From JADZEM01 sp046328125 (GTDB lineage: Bacteria; Chloroflexota; UBA6077; JACCZL01): DNA of 64,000 nt. The notes under the pieces were generated by a model. It did no database searches. It was not told the DNA's origin and was given only the letters and a program-made list of their open reading frames with translations. The translations under genes and the position numbers were made by a program. Every line of letters starts with the position of its first letter. Position 1 is the stretch's first letter. Positions 25,588 through 34,213 of this stretch are shown in pieces. The stretch lies in contig JAXLXF010000016.1 of assembly GCA_046328125.1 (NCBI GenBank), forward strand, positions 62,001-126,000, read 5' to 3'.

Positions 25588-28158
25588 ATGCGGTGGATGG
25601 TCGAGCTGTCAGCCGAGCGCGCAGCGGGGCTCCCAGATCGGCCGGCGCGGCCAGCCCCGCCACACAACCTGCCGAGCCAGGTGACCAGCTTCATCGGGCG
25701 TGAGGCCGAGCTGGCGGTGGCCGTCGAGCTGCTGGGGCAGGCCCGCCTGGTGACGGTGACCGGGCCGGGCGGGACCGGCAAGACCCGGTTCGCGGCGCGG
25801 GTCGCCGCCAGGCTGTTGGACCAGTACGACGACGGTGCGTTCTTCGTGGGGCTGGCGCCAGTCTTCGACCCGGACGTGGCCGTCGCGACGATCGGTCAGG
25901 TGATGGGGGTGCCGGACACGCGGGGGCGGCCGCCGCTGGAGAGCTTGAAGGACTTCCTGCGTGAGAAGCAGCTGTTGCTGGTGCTGGACAACTTCGAGCA
26001 GCTGCTGGACGCTGGCCCGCGCCTGGTGGAGGTGCTGGTGGCGTGCCCGGCAGTCAGGATGCTGGTGACGAGCCGGGTGGTGCTGCGGGTGACGGCGGAG
26101 CAGGAGCTGCCGCTGGCGCCGCTGTCCGTGCCGGATGTCGCGGGGCGGGTGGCGGCAGCCGATCTGCTGGCGGCGGTCGAGCGGTCCGAGGCAGCACGGC
26201 TGTTCGTGGAGCGGGCGCGGGCGATCGCGCCGGACTTCGCACTGACCGAGCAGAACGCGGCAGTGGTGGCGGAGCTGTGCCGACGGCTGGACGGGCTGCC
26301 GCTGGCGATCGAGCTGGCGGCAGCCCGAGTGCGCTTGTTCTCACCGGAGTCGATGCTGGCGCGGCTGGCCGGGCGTGCGGACCGGCCGGCGGGTGCACGC
26401 CACGGAGAGGGGTCGGCGTCACCACCGGCCGCGCGGTCGTCGCCGCTCCAGTTTCTGACTGGCGGCGCTCGGGACCTGCCGGCCCGTCAGCAGACGCTCC
26501 GCGACACGATTGGCTGGAGCTACGACCTGCTGACACCCTCGGAGCAGGGGCTGTTTCGGCGGCTGGCGATCTTCGTCGGCGGCTGCACGCTCGACGCCGC
26601 GGAGGCGGTCGGGACGGCCGGGATCGGCGACCGTCGCTGGGAGATGACGGCGGACGAGGTGCTGGACGGCGTCGAGTCGCTGATCGCCAAGAGCCTGGTG
26701 CGTCGGCTGGACGGTCCGGCGGGCGGCTCGGGAAGGGCGGCAGGCAGGCGGGTGCTGCCCTCCACCGAGCCGCGCTACACGATGTTGGAGACGATCCGCG
26801 AGTACGGGCTGGAGCGGCTCCAGGCGTCTGGCGAGCTGCTGACGCTGCGGCGCTGGCACGCCCGGCACTTCCTGGCGCTGGCCGAGCAAGCCGAGCCCGG
26901 CCAGCGCGGCCACGAGCAGGTGGCCTGGCTGCGCCGCCTGGACGCCGAGCACGACAATCTGCGGGCCGCCCTGGAGTGGGGGCTGGCCGACGTGACGCAC
27001 GACGAGGTGGCGTTGCGGCTGAGTGGTGCGCTGGCAGCGTTCTGGATGTGCCGGGGCCACGTGACCGAGGGCCGGCGCTGGCTGGGCCGGGCGCTGGCCG
27101 AGGCGGCGGGATCGCCGGCAGCGCGCCTGAAGGCACACCACGGCGCCGGGCGGCTGGCCCACTTTCAGCGTGATTCGCTCGAAGCGTGGGATCAACTTCG
27201 GACCGCGCGGACGCTCGCGGAGGAGCTCGGGGACACCTGGGCGCTCGCCTGGACCTTGCACCTGCTGGGGCGGGTGGCCTACTTCGACGGCGACGCCAGC
27301 ACCGCGCGGCAGTTCGCCGAGCAGAGCCTGATCGCCGCCCGTGAGATCGGAGACGATTGGCTCGCCGGCTGGGCGATCCACCTGCTGGCGCTGGCCGCCC
27401 ACATCGACGGCGACTTCGCGACGGCACGCGCGTGCTATGAGGAGAGTCTCGCCGTTCGGCGTCCGCTCGGCCATCCGGAGGGCAGCGGCATCGGCCTGAA
27501 CCTGCTCGGCATGCTCACCTATGCCGAGGGCGACTATGCCGGTGCGCTCGCGCTCATCCGGGAGAGCCTGGTCATGCTGCGCGACGTCGGCTACTACGCC
27601 ATTCCGACGGTGCTCGCGACGGCCACCAGCATCGCGGCACGGCTCGGGCAGCACCGGCGAGCCGCGCGATTGGCGGGGGCGACTGCCGCGTTCTCGGAGT
27701 CCGTGGACATCGTGCCGATCCCGCTGGCGGAGGGGATGCTGAGCGAGGCGCTGGCGCTCGCGCGGCGGTCGCTGGGAGACACGACGTACGAGGCGGCGTG
27801 GCTGGCCGGCCGGACACTGTCGCTGGACGAGGCGATCGACGAGGCGCTGGCCGACGACACAGCGGCCGGTGCTGCCGCCCCGTCGGCGCCCGTCGCGGTG
27901 CCTGTCGAGGAGCGTCCGCCGTCTGACCATGACGTGCCGCCGGCCGCCCGGTCAGCCGGCCTGACCGAGCGGGAGGCGGCGGTGCTGCGGTCGATCGCGG
28001 CTGGCCGTACGACGCGCGAGATCGCGGCCGAGCTGTTCGTGAGCGTGGCGACCGTCGAGCGGCACATCACCAACCTGTACGGGAAGATCGGTGCGCGGGG
28101 CCGCGCCGACGCGACGGCGTTCGCGATCCAGCACGGCCTGGGTGAGGGCAGGGAGTGA
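25588..28158 (+). CDS. LuxR-family regulator with NB-ARC ATPase core and TPR-like region
   Basis: 856 residues. The STAND-type ATPase has Walker A GPGGTGKT (59-66), Walker B LLLVLDNFEQLL and sensor VTSR, followed by LPLAIELAAARVRL. The middle (about 420-740) is helical, TPR-like (repeated A-R-x-x-Y/F-x-E-S-L patterns). The C-terminus is a LuxR/GerE helix-turn-helix: LTEREAAVLRSIAAGRTTRE, then VSVATVERHITNLYGKIGAR. Such proteins switch on target genes after nucleotide- and ligand-dependent oligomerisation. The ligand and targets are unknown; nearby candidates are the divergent enolase-superfamily gene and the acyl-CoA dehydrogenase-like gene downstream. Confidence 0.92.
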   Translation: MRWMVELSAERAAGLPDRPARPAPPHNLPSQVTSFIGREAELAVAVELLGQARLVTVTGPGGTGKTRFAARVAARLLDQYDDGAFFVGLAPVFDPDVAVATIGQVMGVPDTRGRPPLESLKDFLREKQLLLVLDNFEQLLDAGPRLVEVLVACPAVRMLVTSRVVLRVTAEQELPLAPLSVPDVAGRVAAADLLAAVERSEAARLFVERARAIAPDFALTEQNAAVVAELCRRLDGLPLAIELAAARVRLFSPESMLARLAGRADRPAGARHGEGSASPPAARSSPLQFLTGGARDLPARQQTLRDTIGWSYDLLTPSEQGLFRRLAIFVGGCTLDAAEAVGTAGIGDRRWEMTADEVLDGVESLIAKSLVRRLDGPAGGSGRAAGRRVLPSTEPRYTMLETIREYGLERLQASGELLTLRRWHARHFLALAEQAEPGQRGHEQVAWLRRLDAEHDNLRAALEWGLADVTHDEVALRLSGALAAFWMCRGHVTEGRRWLGRALAEAAGSPAARLKAHHGAGRLAHFQRDSLEAWDQLRTARTLAEELGDTWALAWTLHLLGRVAYFDGDASTARQFAEQSLIAAREIGDDWLAGWAIHLLALAAHIDGDFATARACYEESLAVRRPLGHPEGSGIGLNLLGMLTYAEGDYAGALALIRESLVMLRDVGYYAIPTVLATATSIAARLGQHRRAARLAGATAAFSESVDIVPIPLAEGMLSEALALARRSLGDTTYEAAWLAGRTLSLDEAIDEALADDTAAGAAAPSAPVAVPVEERPPSDHDVPPAARSAGLTEREAAVLRSIAAGRTTREIAAELFVSVATVERHITNLYGKIGARGRADATAFAIQHGLGEGRE

Positions 28159-28332
28159 GGGGAACCCCTCAGACAGCGGCAGAATCGCAGGCCAAAGATG
28201 AGGGACTTCCTGGATGGCCGGCGCCTCCAGCTACGGTACCCTGGTGAAGGACGGCAGCCGAGCCCGACGACTGCTGTTACACCCAACCCAGGCGTCTCCG
28301 CGCAGGAGCCACCCTGGACTCGGAGGAGTGTG

Positions 28333-29538
28333 ATGGTCATGACGGCCCAGAGCCCGACTGGACAGCGGCCAAAGCCGCTGCGTCCTGACGACGATCGGTT
28401 CGTGTCACTCGCCGCCGAGCTGGGGGCGCGCTGCGCGGAGCACGCCGCCTCCCACGACCGCGACAACACGTTCGTGGCGGAGAGCTTTGCCCTCCTGAAA
28501 GAGGCGGGCTACACCGCGCTCGCGATCCCCGAGGAGCTGGGCGGGCTGGGAGCGTCGCTGCGCCAGGTCTGCTACGCCCAGGCCGAGCTCGCTCGCTACT
28601 GCGCCGCCACCGCTCTGGCGGTGAACATGCACATCTACCTGACGCTCACCAACGTCTACCGTTTCAAGCACGGTGCGTCAGAGGTCGCGGGCCTGCTGCG
28701 GCGCGTCGCCGACGAGAAGCTGATCCTGATGACCAGCGGCGGCTCTGACGGCATCCACCCCTCGGCGGTCGCGACGAGGGTGGAGGGCGGCTTCCGGGTG
28801 AACGGGCGCAAGGCGTTCTGTAGCCAGGCGCCCATCGCGCAGGTGCTCTCGACGTTCGCGCAGTATGACGATCCGACCGAGGGACGGGTCGTGCTGGCGA
28901 TGGGCATCCCGAGCAGCAGCCCCGGGTTCCAGGTTGTGGAGACCTGGGACACGCTCGGGATGCGCGGGACGGCCAGCCACGACGTGCAGCTTGACGACGT
29001 GTTCGTGGGGGACGGCCAGATCGTGGCCCGGCAGCCGTGGGGCGCGGTCGGGCCGGTCCTGCGCAACGCCCTGATTCACGCCGGCGCGACGATGTCCGCC
29101 GTGTACTATGGCATCGCGGCGGGGGCGCGCGACGAGGCGGTGCGGACGGTCACCCGGCGGCAGACCGGCGGCGGCACGTCACGGGCGGAAGACCCGAGCG
29201 TGATTCACCTGATGGGGACGATAGAGTACAAGCTCCGCACGGCCTGGTGGTCGCTGCTGGGGTCGCTCGCCGAGCTGGGCGACGACTACGACTATCCACC
29301 AGACGAGGCGAACACCGGAGCCGCGCTGCTGGCGAAGCGGTGCGTGGTGATGCAGGCCCAGGAGGTGGTTGACCTGGCGATGGAGGCGGTCGGCGGGTCG
29401 GCGTTTTACAAGCGGTCGCCGCTGGAGCGGGCGTACCGCGACGTGCGAGGCGGGCCGTTCCACCCGCTGTCGCCCGAGAAGACGCTCCAGTATGCTGGAC
29501 TCCAGACGCTCGGCCAGCCGGTGGCGGGGGTCTGGTGA
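28333..29538 (+). CDS. Acyl-CoA dehydrogenase-superfamily flavoprotein, possibly monooxygenase-type
   Basis: 401 residues from ATG 28333 (GGAGG six bp upstream). The fold is clear: an N-terminal helical domain (AIPEELGGLGASLRQVCYAQ), a beta domain with GFRVNGRKAFCSQAP and WDTLGMRGTASHDVQLDDVF, and a C-terminal bundle (AMEAVGGSAFYKRSPLERAY). The C-terminus reads YRDVRGGPFHPLSPEKTLQ, where classical acyl-CoA dehydrogenases have the Y/E-G-T pattern and substrate-binding Arg. That resembles DszC/HsaA-type flavin-dependent monooxygenases of the same superfamily. So either dehydrogenation or FMN/FAD-dependent oxygenation is possible; the substrate is unknown. Confidence 0.85.
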   Translation: MVMTAQSPTGQRPKPLRPDDDRFVSLAAELGARCAEHAASHDRDNTFVAESFALLKEAGYTALAIPEELGGLGASLRQVCYAQAELARYCAATALAVNMHIYLTLTNVYRFKHGASEVAGLLRRVADEKLILMTSGGSDGIHPSAVATRVEGGFRVNGRKAFCSQAPIAQVLSTFAQYDDPTEGRVVLAMGIPSSSPGFQVVETWDTLGMRGTASHDVQLDDVFVGDGQIVARQPWGAVGPVLRNALIHAGATMSAVYYGIAAGARDEAVRTVTRRQTGGGTSRAEDPSVIHLMGTIEYKLRTAWWSLLGSLAELGDDYDYPPDEANTGAALLAKRCVVMQAQEVVDLAMEAVGGSAFYKRSPLERAYRDVRGGPFHPLSPEKTLQYAGLQTLGQPVAGVW

Positions 29539-29601
29539 CAGGCACCCACGCCTGAGCGTCCGCTCCTGTGCGGCGAGGCGAGGAGGTGGCAGACGGACGA
29601 C

Positions 29602-29880
29602 GTGTCGTGCTCCCGGTGTCGGAGATTGCTGGTCGAGCGCGTGGGGTTCGCGCTCGGCGGTGAGACGCGCTGCCTGCGCTGCGTGCTGCTCTATCGACCG
29701 TTGCTGCGTCGCTCGCTCGTGACCGCCCTGGTCGTCGGCACCATCCTGGTGGCGATCAACCAGGGCGGTCTGCTGTTCTCCGGCCAGGCTCCGGCGTCAC
29801 TGGAGTGGCAGGTGCCGCTGACGTACTGCGTGCCGTTCTGCGTCTCGATGTGGGGAGCGCTGAGCAACAGCCGGCGCTGA
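29602..29880 (+). CDS. NrtS-like small membrane protein with N-terminal CxxC pairs
   Basis: 92 residues, GTG start at 29602. A run with GGAGGTGG lies about 14 bp upstream. Residues 3-27 hold two Cys pairs (CSRC and CLRC), which look like a small zinc ribbon. The rest is two membrane helices with VVGTILVAINQGGLLF and LTYCVPFCVSMWGALS, the pattern of NrtS, described as a nitrate/nitrite transport protein in bacteria. NrtS proteins I know of usually lack the zinc-ribbon start. No nitrogen-metabolism gene is nearby, so the substrate remains open. Confidence 0.75.
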   Translation: MSCSRCRRLLVERVGFALGGETRCLRCVLLYRPLLRRSLVTALVVGTILVAINQGGLLFSGQAPASLEWQVPLTYCVPFCVSMWGALSNSRR

Positions 29881-29902
29881 CCGGATTTGTGCGCCGTACC
29901 GG

Positions 29903-29931
29903 TTGACACACCGTCCAACCGGAGCGATAGT
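29903..29931 (+). promoter_or_regulatory. Sigma-70-type promoter before the aspartoacylase-like gene
   Basis: Consensus TTGACA (29903-29908), 17-bp spacer, GATAGT (29926-29931). Predicted leader about 30 nt to ATG 29968. Confidence 0.65.
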
Positions 29932-29967
29932 GGCTCGACACGCTGGTGAATCGTGGAGGGGCGAGCG

Positions 29968-30942
29968 ATGGCGGGTACCCTCGGTCCGATTCCGTTGCCC
30001 GATGCTGGTGAGAAGCGCGCCGGCTCGTTCACGTTCGAGGCGGACCCGGCCCTGGCTCGGTACCAGTGGCCGTACTTCAGCATCGCCGGTGCCCAGCCCG
30101 GCCCGACCTTCCTGATCACGGCCGGCATCCACGCCGCCGAGTACACCGGCATCGAGGCCGCGATTCGCCTCGGGCGTTCCCTCGATCCGGCTACCATCTC
30201 CGGGCGGGTGGTGATCGTGCCGCTGCTGAACCGTCCCGGGTTCTACGAGCGCTCCATCTACGTCAACCCCGAGGACGGCGACAACATGAACCGGGTCTTT
30301 CCGGGCCGGCCTGACGGCAGCTGGAGCGAGCGGTTCGCGCACCACTTTCTGACGGGCGTCATCTCCGGCGTGGACTACGCCATCGACCTGCACGCCGGCG
30401 ACATGATCGAGGATCTGGAGCCGTTCGTCGGGTTCCGGGCCAGCGGCAAGCCTGATGTCGATGCGACGGCTCACCGGATGCTGGCGGCGTACGGCGCGGC
30501 CTGGGCGATCGTCTCGCTGCCGGGCGGCGAGCGCTCCGGTCTGCTGTACGCCGCTGCCGCCGCGCTCGGCATCCCGGCCATCCTGGCCGAGTCCGGCCGC
30601 TGCGGCCTGCTGGAAGAGGAGGCCGTCCAGCGCCACGTGCGCGGCGTCGAGAACATCCTCCGGACGGTGGGCATCCTGGCCGGCGAGCCGGCCCCGGTCA
30701 CGCCGCCGCGCCTGCTGGAGCAGTTCGACTGGCTGCGATCCCCCTACGAGGGCATCTTCCACTGCGCGGTGAAGGTGGGGGAGCAAGTGGCGGCCGGCCA
30801 GCGGCTGGGTGAGATGGTGAATCTCGTGGGGGAGCCGCTCGGCGAGATCGTAGCGCCAGCCGCTGGCGTGGTCCTGTTCCTGGTGACCAGCCCGGCCATC
30901 AAGGCTGACGGGCTGCTGATGGGCGTCGGGGTGCCGGAGTGA
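29968..30942 (+). CDS. Succinylglutamate desuccinylase/aspartoacylase-family deacylase
   Basis: 324 residues from ATG 29968 (GGAGGGGCGAGCG upstream; GTG 29953 is an alternative). Zinc-carboxypeptidase fold motifs: AGIHAAEYTGIEA (H-x2-E zinc ligands), NRPGFYERSIYVNP, DGDNMNRVFPGRPDG, and IDLHAGD (third ligand His). A C-terminal lobe (EQVAAGQRLGEMVNLVGEPL) resembles a barrel-sandwich domain found in this group. The family removes acyl groups from N-acyl amino acids and relatives. Substrate unknown. Confidence 0.9.
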   Translation: MAGTLGPIPLPDAGEKRAGSFTFEADPALARYQWPYFSIAGAQPGPTFLITAGIHAAEYTGIEAAIRLGRSLDPATISGRVVIVPLLNRPGFYERSIYVNPEDGDNMNRVFPGRPDGSWSERFAHHFLTGVISGVDYAIDLHAGDMIEDLEPFVGFRASGKPDVDATAHRMLAAYGAAWAIVSLPGGERSGLLYAAAAALGIPAILAESGRCGLLEEEAVQRHVRGVENILRTVGILAGEPAPVTPPRLLEQFDWLRSPYEGIFHCAVKVGEQVAAGQRLGEMVNLVGEPLGEIVAPAAGVVLFLVTSPAIKADGLLMGVGVPE

Positions 30943-31051
30943 CCGAGGCACGTCGTGCGAGACGTAATGACGTCGAGATCATGACTCTTGTGTCAGCACG
31001 GCCTGCGGATGTTGACGGGTGTGCGTCAGAGTTTTGTGCCCAGCTGGACCC

Positions 31052-31118
31052 GGGGGCGCGATGAATCGCGCCCGTACCCGGGGTCCTGCCTTGTACGGGC
31101 GCGCTTCATCGCGCCCCC
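31052..31118. repeat. Near-perfect inverted repeat, GGGCGCGATGAATCGCGCCC family
   Basis: Arms at 31052-31077 and 31093-31118 (26 bp each) are inverted copies with one mismatch, separated by 15 bp. Each arm itself contains the small palindrome GGGCGCGAT-GAATCGCGCCC. Related copies lie at 25374-25435 and 47667-47690. Confidence 0.8.
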
Positions 31119-31139
31119 AAAGACCTGACGCACACGATG

Positions 31140-31167
31140 TTGACTGTGTGGCGACGGCGGATACAAC
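31140..31167 (+). promoter_or_regulatory. Sigma-70-type promoter of the oligopeptide importer operon
   Basis: TTGACT (31140-31145), 16-bp spacer, TACAAC (31162-31167). Confidence 0.55.
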
Positions 31168-31327
31168 AGAGTGATATCCTCGGGGACGCATTCGCGGCAG
31201 ACCCGGGAGGCGGGTGAGATCGTAGTCAGGGACAGTGGTGGAGAGATCGTGGTAGCTCCGAGACGCCGACGTTGAGGGTGCGACGGCGGAGCGGAGGAGT
31301 GAGAGCTTCGCGAGGAGGAGACGAACG

Positions 31328-33112
31328 ATGCACGCGTCGCCGATGAGTCGTCGAGGTTTCCTGCGCCTGGCAGGCGCCACCGTGGGCATGGGCCTGCTGG
31401 CCGCGTGCTCCCCGCAGCAGCCGGCGCCGCCGGCGGCGACCAGCGCGCCGGCCAAGCCGGCCGAGGCCGCCAAGCCAACCGAAGCCGCGAAGCCGGCCGA
31501 TACCGCGAAGCCGACCACGGCGCCGGCTGCCGCCGCGAAGCCGACGGAAGCGGCCAAGCCCGCCGAGGCCGCCAAGCCCGCTGAGGCAGCCAAACCGGCT
31601 GCTGCCGGCCCGGCCCCGACTGCCGCCAACACGCTGACCTTCCTCTGGGGCGGCGACACCGACAAGCTGGACCCCCCGGCGATGACTGCCCAGGAAGGGT
31701 TCATTGCGACGACGGCGATGTACGAGGGGCTGGTCAAGTACAAAACGAACAGCACGGACATCGAGCCGTCCCTGGCCGAGAAGTGGGACGTCTCTCCTGA
31801 CGGCCTGAGCTACGTCTTCCACCTGCGCGGCGGCGTCAAATTCCACGATGGCTCGCCGCTGACTGCCGAGGCCGTCGCATTCTCCTTCGACCGCAGCATC
31901 AACAAGGAGAACCCGCTGTTCAAAGAGGCGCAGGGTGCCGGCGGCTTCCCCTACATCGACACCTACATCGGCAACGCGGTCGCCAAAGTCGAAGCGGTCG
32001 GGGCGTTGGACGTGAAGTTCACGCTCAAGAAGAAGTACTCGCCGCTGCTCTCGAACCTGGCGATTCCGCCCGGCTACATCATCTCGATGGAGGCGCTCAA
32101 GAAGCTCGGGAGTAAGATCAACGAGAACCCGGTCGGCACGGGGCCGTTCAAGTTCACCGAGTGGAAGAAGGACGACCACATCACGGTGGACATGTTCCCG
32201 GACTACTGGGGGCCGAAGGCGAAGATCGCGCGGATCGTCTTCCAGCCGGTCCCGGAGGCCGCCGTCCGCGCCCTCAAGATTCAGAAGGGCGAGGGCGACG
32301 TCGCCTGGCCGTTCGACCCGAAGGACACGGCCAACCTGAAGGGCAAGGCCGACACCGACGTGCTGGAGCAGGCTGGCCTGAACGTCAACATGGCCGAGTT
32401 CAACCTGAAGAAGCCGGAGTTTCAGAACAAGTCGCTCCGGCAGGCGCTCAACTACGCCGTCAACAAGCAGGAGCTGTGCGACAAGCTGTACAGCGGCGCG
32501 GCGGTGCCGAGCGTTGGCGGGCTGCCGCCGACCTCGTGGGCGTTCGACAAGGAGCTGAAGGGGTACCCGTACGATCCTGACAAGGCGAAGGCGCTGCTCA
32601 AGGAGGCCGGCTACTCAGGGTCAGTCATCCCGATCAACACTTACACGATCCCACGCGGCTACAACCCCCAGGGCCAGAAGCTGGCCGAGGCGGTCCAGCA
32701 GTACTTCGAGGGCGTGGGCGTCAAGAGCGAGATCAAGACGACGGAGTGGACGCAGTACCGCAAGGACCGTCGGGCTGGCGAGCACTTCCTGTCGTTCGGC
32801 GGGTGGCAGGCGGACACTGGGGACCCGGAGAATTTCCTGGGCGTCTTCTTCCACAGCTCGAACATGGGCGCGACCAACACGGCGTTCTACAACGTGCCCG
32901 AGGTGGACAAGCTGCTGGACCAGGCGAACGAGGAGACAGACGTCGCCAAGCGGAAGACGCTGTTCAACCAGGCCGAGCGCCGGGCCGTGGACGACGCGCC
33001 GTGGCTGTTCATCAGCCATGCCAAGCAGCAGGTCGCGATCAACAAGCGGGTCAAGGGCTTCGAGCTCCAGCCGACCTACTTCTACTTCTTCAACAACGTG
33101 AGCCTCGGATGA
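31328..33112 (+). CDS. Family-5 extracellular solute-binding lipoprotein (oligopeptide type)
   Basis: 594 residues. MSRRGFLRLAGATVGMGLLA-AC is a twin-arginine-like lipoprotein signal with the lipid Cys at residue 27. A linker of about 70 residues made of KPAEAA/KPTEAA units follows. The mature domain is a DppA/OppA-type binding protein: EPSLAEKWDVSPDGLSYVFH, LRGGVKFHDGSPLTAEAVAF, and GTGPFKFTEW. It delivers peptides or similar solutes to the permeases encoded directly downstream. GAGGAGGAG precedes the start. Confidence 0.93.
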   Translation: MHASPMSRRGFLRLAGATVGMGLLAACSPQQPAPPAATSAPAKPAEAAKPTEAAKPADTAKPTTAPAAAAKPTEAAKPAEAAKPAEAAKPAAAGPAPTAANTLTFLWGGDTDKLDPPAMTAQEGFIATTAMYEGLVKYKTNSTDIEPSLAEKWDVSPDGLSYVFHLRGGVKFHDGSPLTAEAVAFSFDRSINKENPLFKEAQGAGGFPYIDTYIGNAVAKVEAVGALDVKFTLKKKYSPLLSNLAIPPGYIISMEALKKLGSKINENPVGTGPFKFTEWKKDDHITVDMFPDYWGPKAKIARIVFQPVPEAAVRALKIQKGEGDVAWPFDPKDTANLKGKADTDVLEQAGLNVNMAEFNLKKPEFQNKSLRQALNYAVNKQELCDKLYSGAAVPSVGGLPPTSWAFDKELKGYPYDPDKAKALLKEAGYSGSVIPINTYTIPRGYNPQGQKLAEAVQQYFEGVGVKSEIKTTEWTQYRKDRRAGEHFLSFGGWQADTGDPENFLGVFFHSSNMGATNTAFYNVPEVDKLLDQANEETDVAKRKTLFNQAERRAVDDAPWLFISHAKQQVAINKRVKGFELQPTYFYFFNNVSLG

Positions 33113-33177
33113 GGGGTGAGGGGTGAGGGGTGAGGGACGAGGGGAGCCGATCTTGCCCCTCGCCCCTCACCCCTCAT
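33113..33177 (+). promoter_or_regulatory. Intercistronic stem-loop between binding protein and permease genes
   Basis: GAGGGGTGAGGGACGAGGGG (33125-33144) pairs with CCCCTCGCCCCTCACCCCTC (33156-33175) with one mismatch and an 11-nt loop. The left arm is preceded by further GAGGGGT copies. It ends ten bases before the permease ATG, which has no Shine-Dalgarno sequence. It could protect the binding-protein mRNA and lower permease expression (inference). Confidence 0.6.
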
Positions 33178-33184
33178 AACTCCG

Positions 33185-34189
33185 ATGCGGACCTACATCC
33201 TTCGGCGCATCGTCCACATGGTGCCGGTCCTGTTGGGGGTCGTCACCGTGGTGTTCGTCGCGCTGCGGCTGATTCCGGGCGATCCGGCCGTGGCGTTGGC
33301 CGGTGAGAAGGCGAGCGAGGCCCAGATCGAGCAGATGCGCGAGGCGCTGGGGCTCAATCGGCCGCTGCCCGTGCAGTACGTCGAGTTCGTCACGCACATC
33401 CTGACCGGCCAGTTGGGGACGTCGATCCGGACTGGCGGCGCCATCGGGAAGGAGCTGCTGGAGAACTTCGCGCCGACCGTCGAGCTGTCGGTGGCGGCGC
33501 TGCTGATCGCCGTGGCGGTCGGGCTGCCGAGCGGCGTGCTGGCGGCGATCCGGCGCGGCACCGTGCTCGAACAGGTGGTGATGATCGGGTCGTTGTTTGG
33601 GGTCTCGATGCCGGTGTTCTGGATCGGGCTGATGCTGATCTACTGGCTCGGGGCGCAGGCCGGCCTGTTCCCGCTCTCGGGGACGGTCAGCACCTCGGTC
33701 TCGATCCCGCCGGTGACGTACGTCTACTCGATCGACAGCCTGCTGGCCGGCGACTTCGCGGCGTTCAAGGACGTGCTGCTCCACCTCGTGCTGCCGGCGA
33801 TTACGCTCAGCTCGGTGACGATGGCGATCATTTCGCGGATGGCGCGCTCCAGCATGTTGGAGGTGCTCGGGCGGGACTACCTGACCACCGCCCGAGCCAA
33901 GGGGCTCCACGAGCGCGGGGTGGTGCTGCACCATGCCCTCAAGAACGCCTTGATCCCGGTGGTGACGGTGATCGGGTTGCAGCTGGGGAGCCTGCTCAGC
34001 GGCGCCGTGCTGACCGAGACCGTCTTCGGGCGGGTCGGGATCGGGCGGTACGTGGTGATGGCGATCAATTCGAGAGACTACCCGGTCGTCCAGGGGACGG
34101 TCATCGCGATCGCGTTCTTCGTGGTGACGATCAGCCTGGTGGTGGATGTCCTGTACGCGGCGCTCGACCCGCGCATCAGGTACCGCTAG
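33185..34189 (+). CDS. Oligopeptide-type ABC transporter permease (DppB/OppB family)
   Basis: 334 residues. MRTYILRRIVHMVPVLLGVV is the characteristic first helix, followed by five more. The EAA loop that contacts the ATPase reads YLTTARAKGLHERGVVLHHA. It forms the membrane channel together with the product of 34214-35122. The start has no ribosome binding site because a hairpin occupies that place. No ATP-binding gene is found in the operon. Confidence 0.94.
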   Translation: MRTYILRRIVHMVPVLLGVVTVVFVALRLIPGDPAVALAGEKASEAQIEQMREALGLNRPLPVQYVEFVTHILTGQLGTSIRTGGAIGKELLENFAPTVELSVAALLIAVAVGLPSGVLAAIRRGTVLEQVVMIGSLFGVSMPVFWIGLMLIYWLGAQAGLFPLSGTVSTSVSIPPVTYVYSIDSLLAGDFAAFKDVLLHLVLPAITLSSVTMAIISRMARSSMLEVLGRDYLTTARAKGLHERGVVLHHALKNALIPVVTVIGLQLGSLLSGAVLTETVFGRVGIGRYVVMAINSRDYPVVQGTVIAIAFFVVTISLVVDVLYAALDPRIRYR

Positions 34190-34213
34190 CATGGCGTATC
34201 AGGTGTCGCTCAA

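Larger units (their letters stand above)
30943..31327. other. Intergenic region with inverted repeat and promoter of the importer operon
   Basis: No gene is supported. It contains the 31052-31118 inverted repeat and the promoter at 31140-31167, followed by about 150 nt of leader before the binding-protein gene. Confidence 0.65.
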
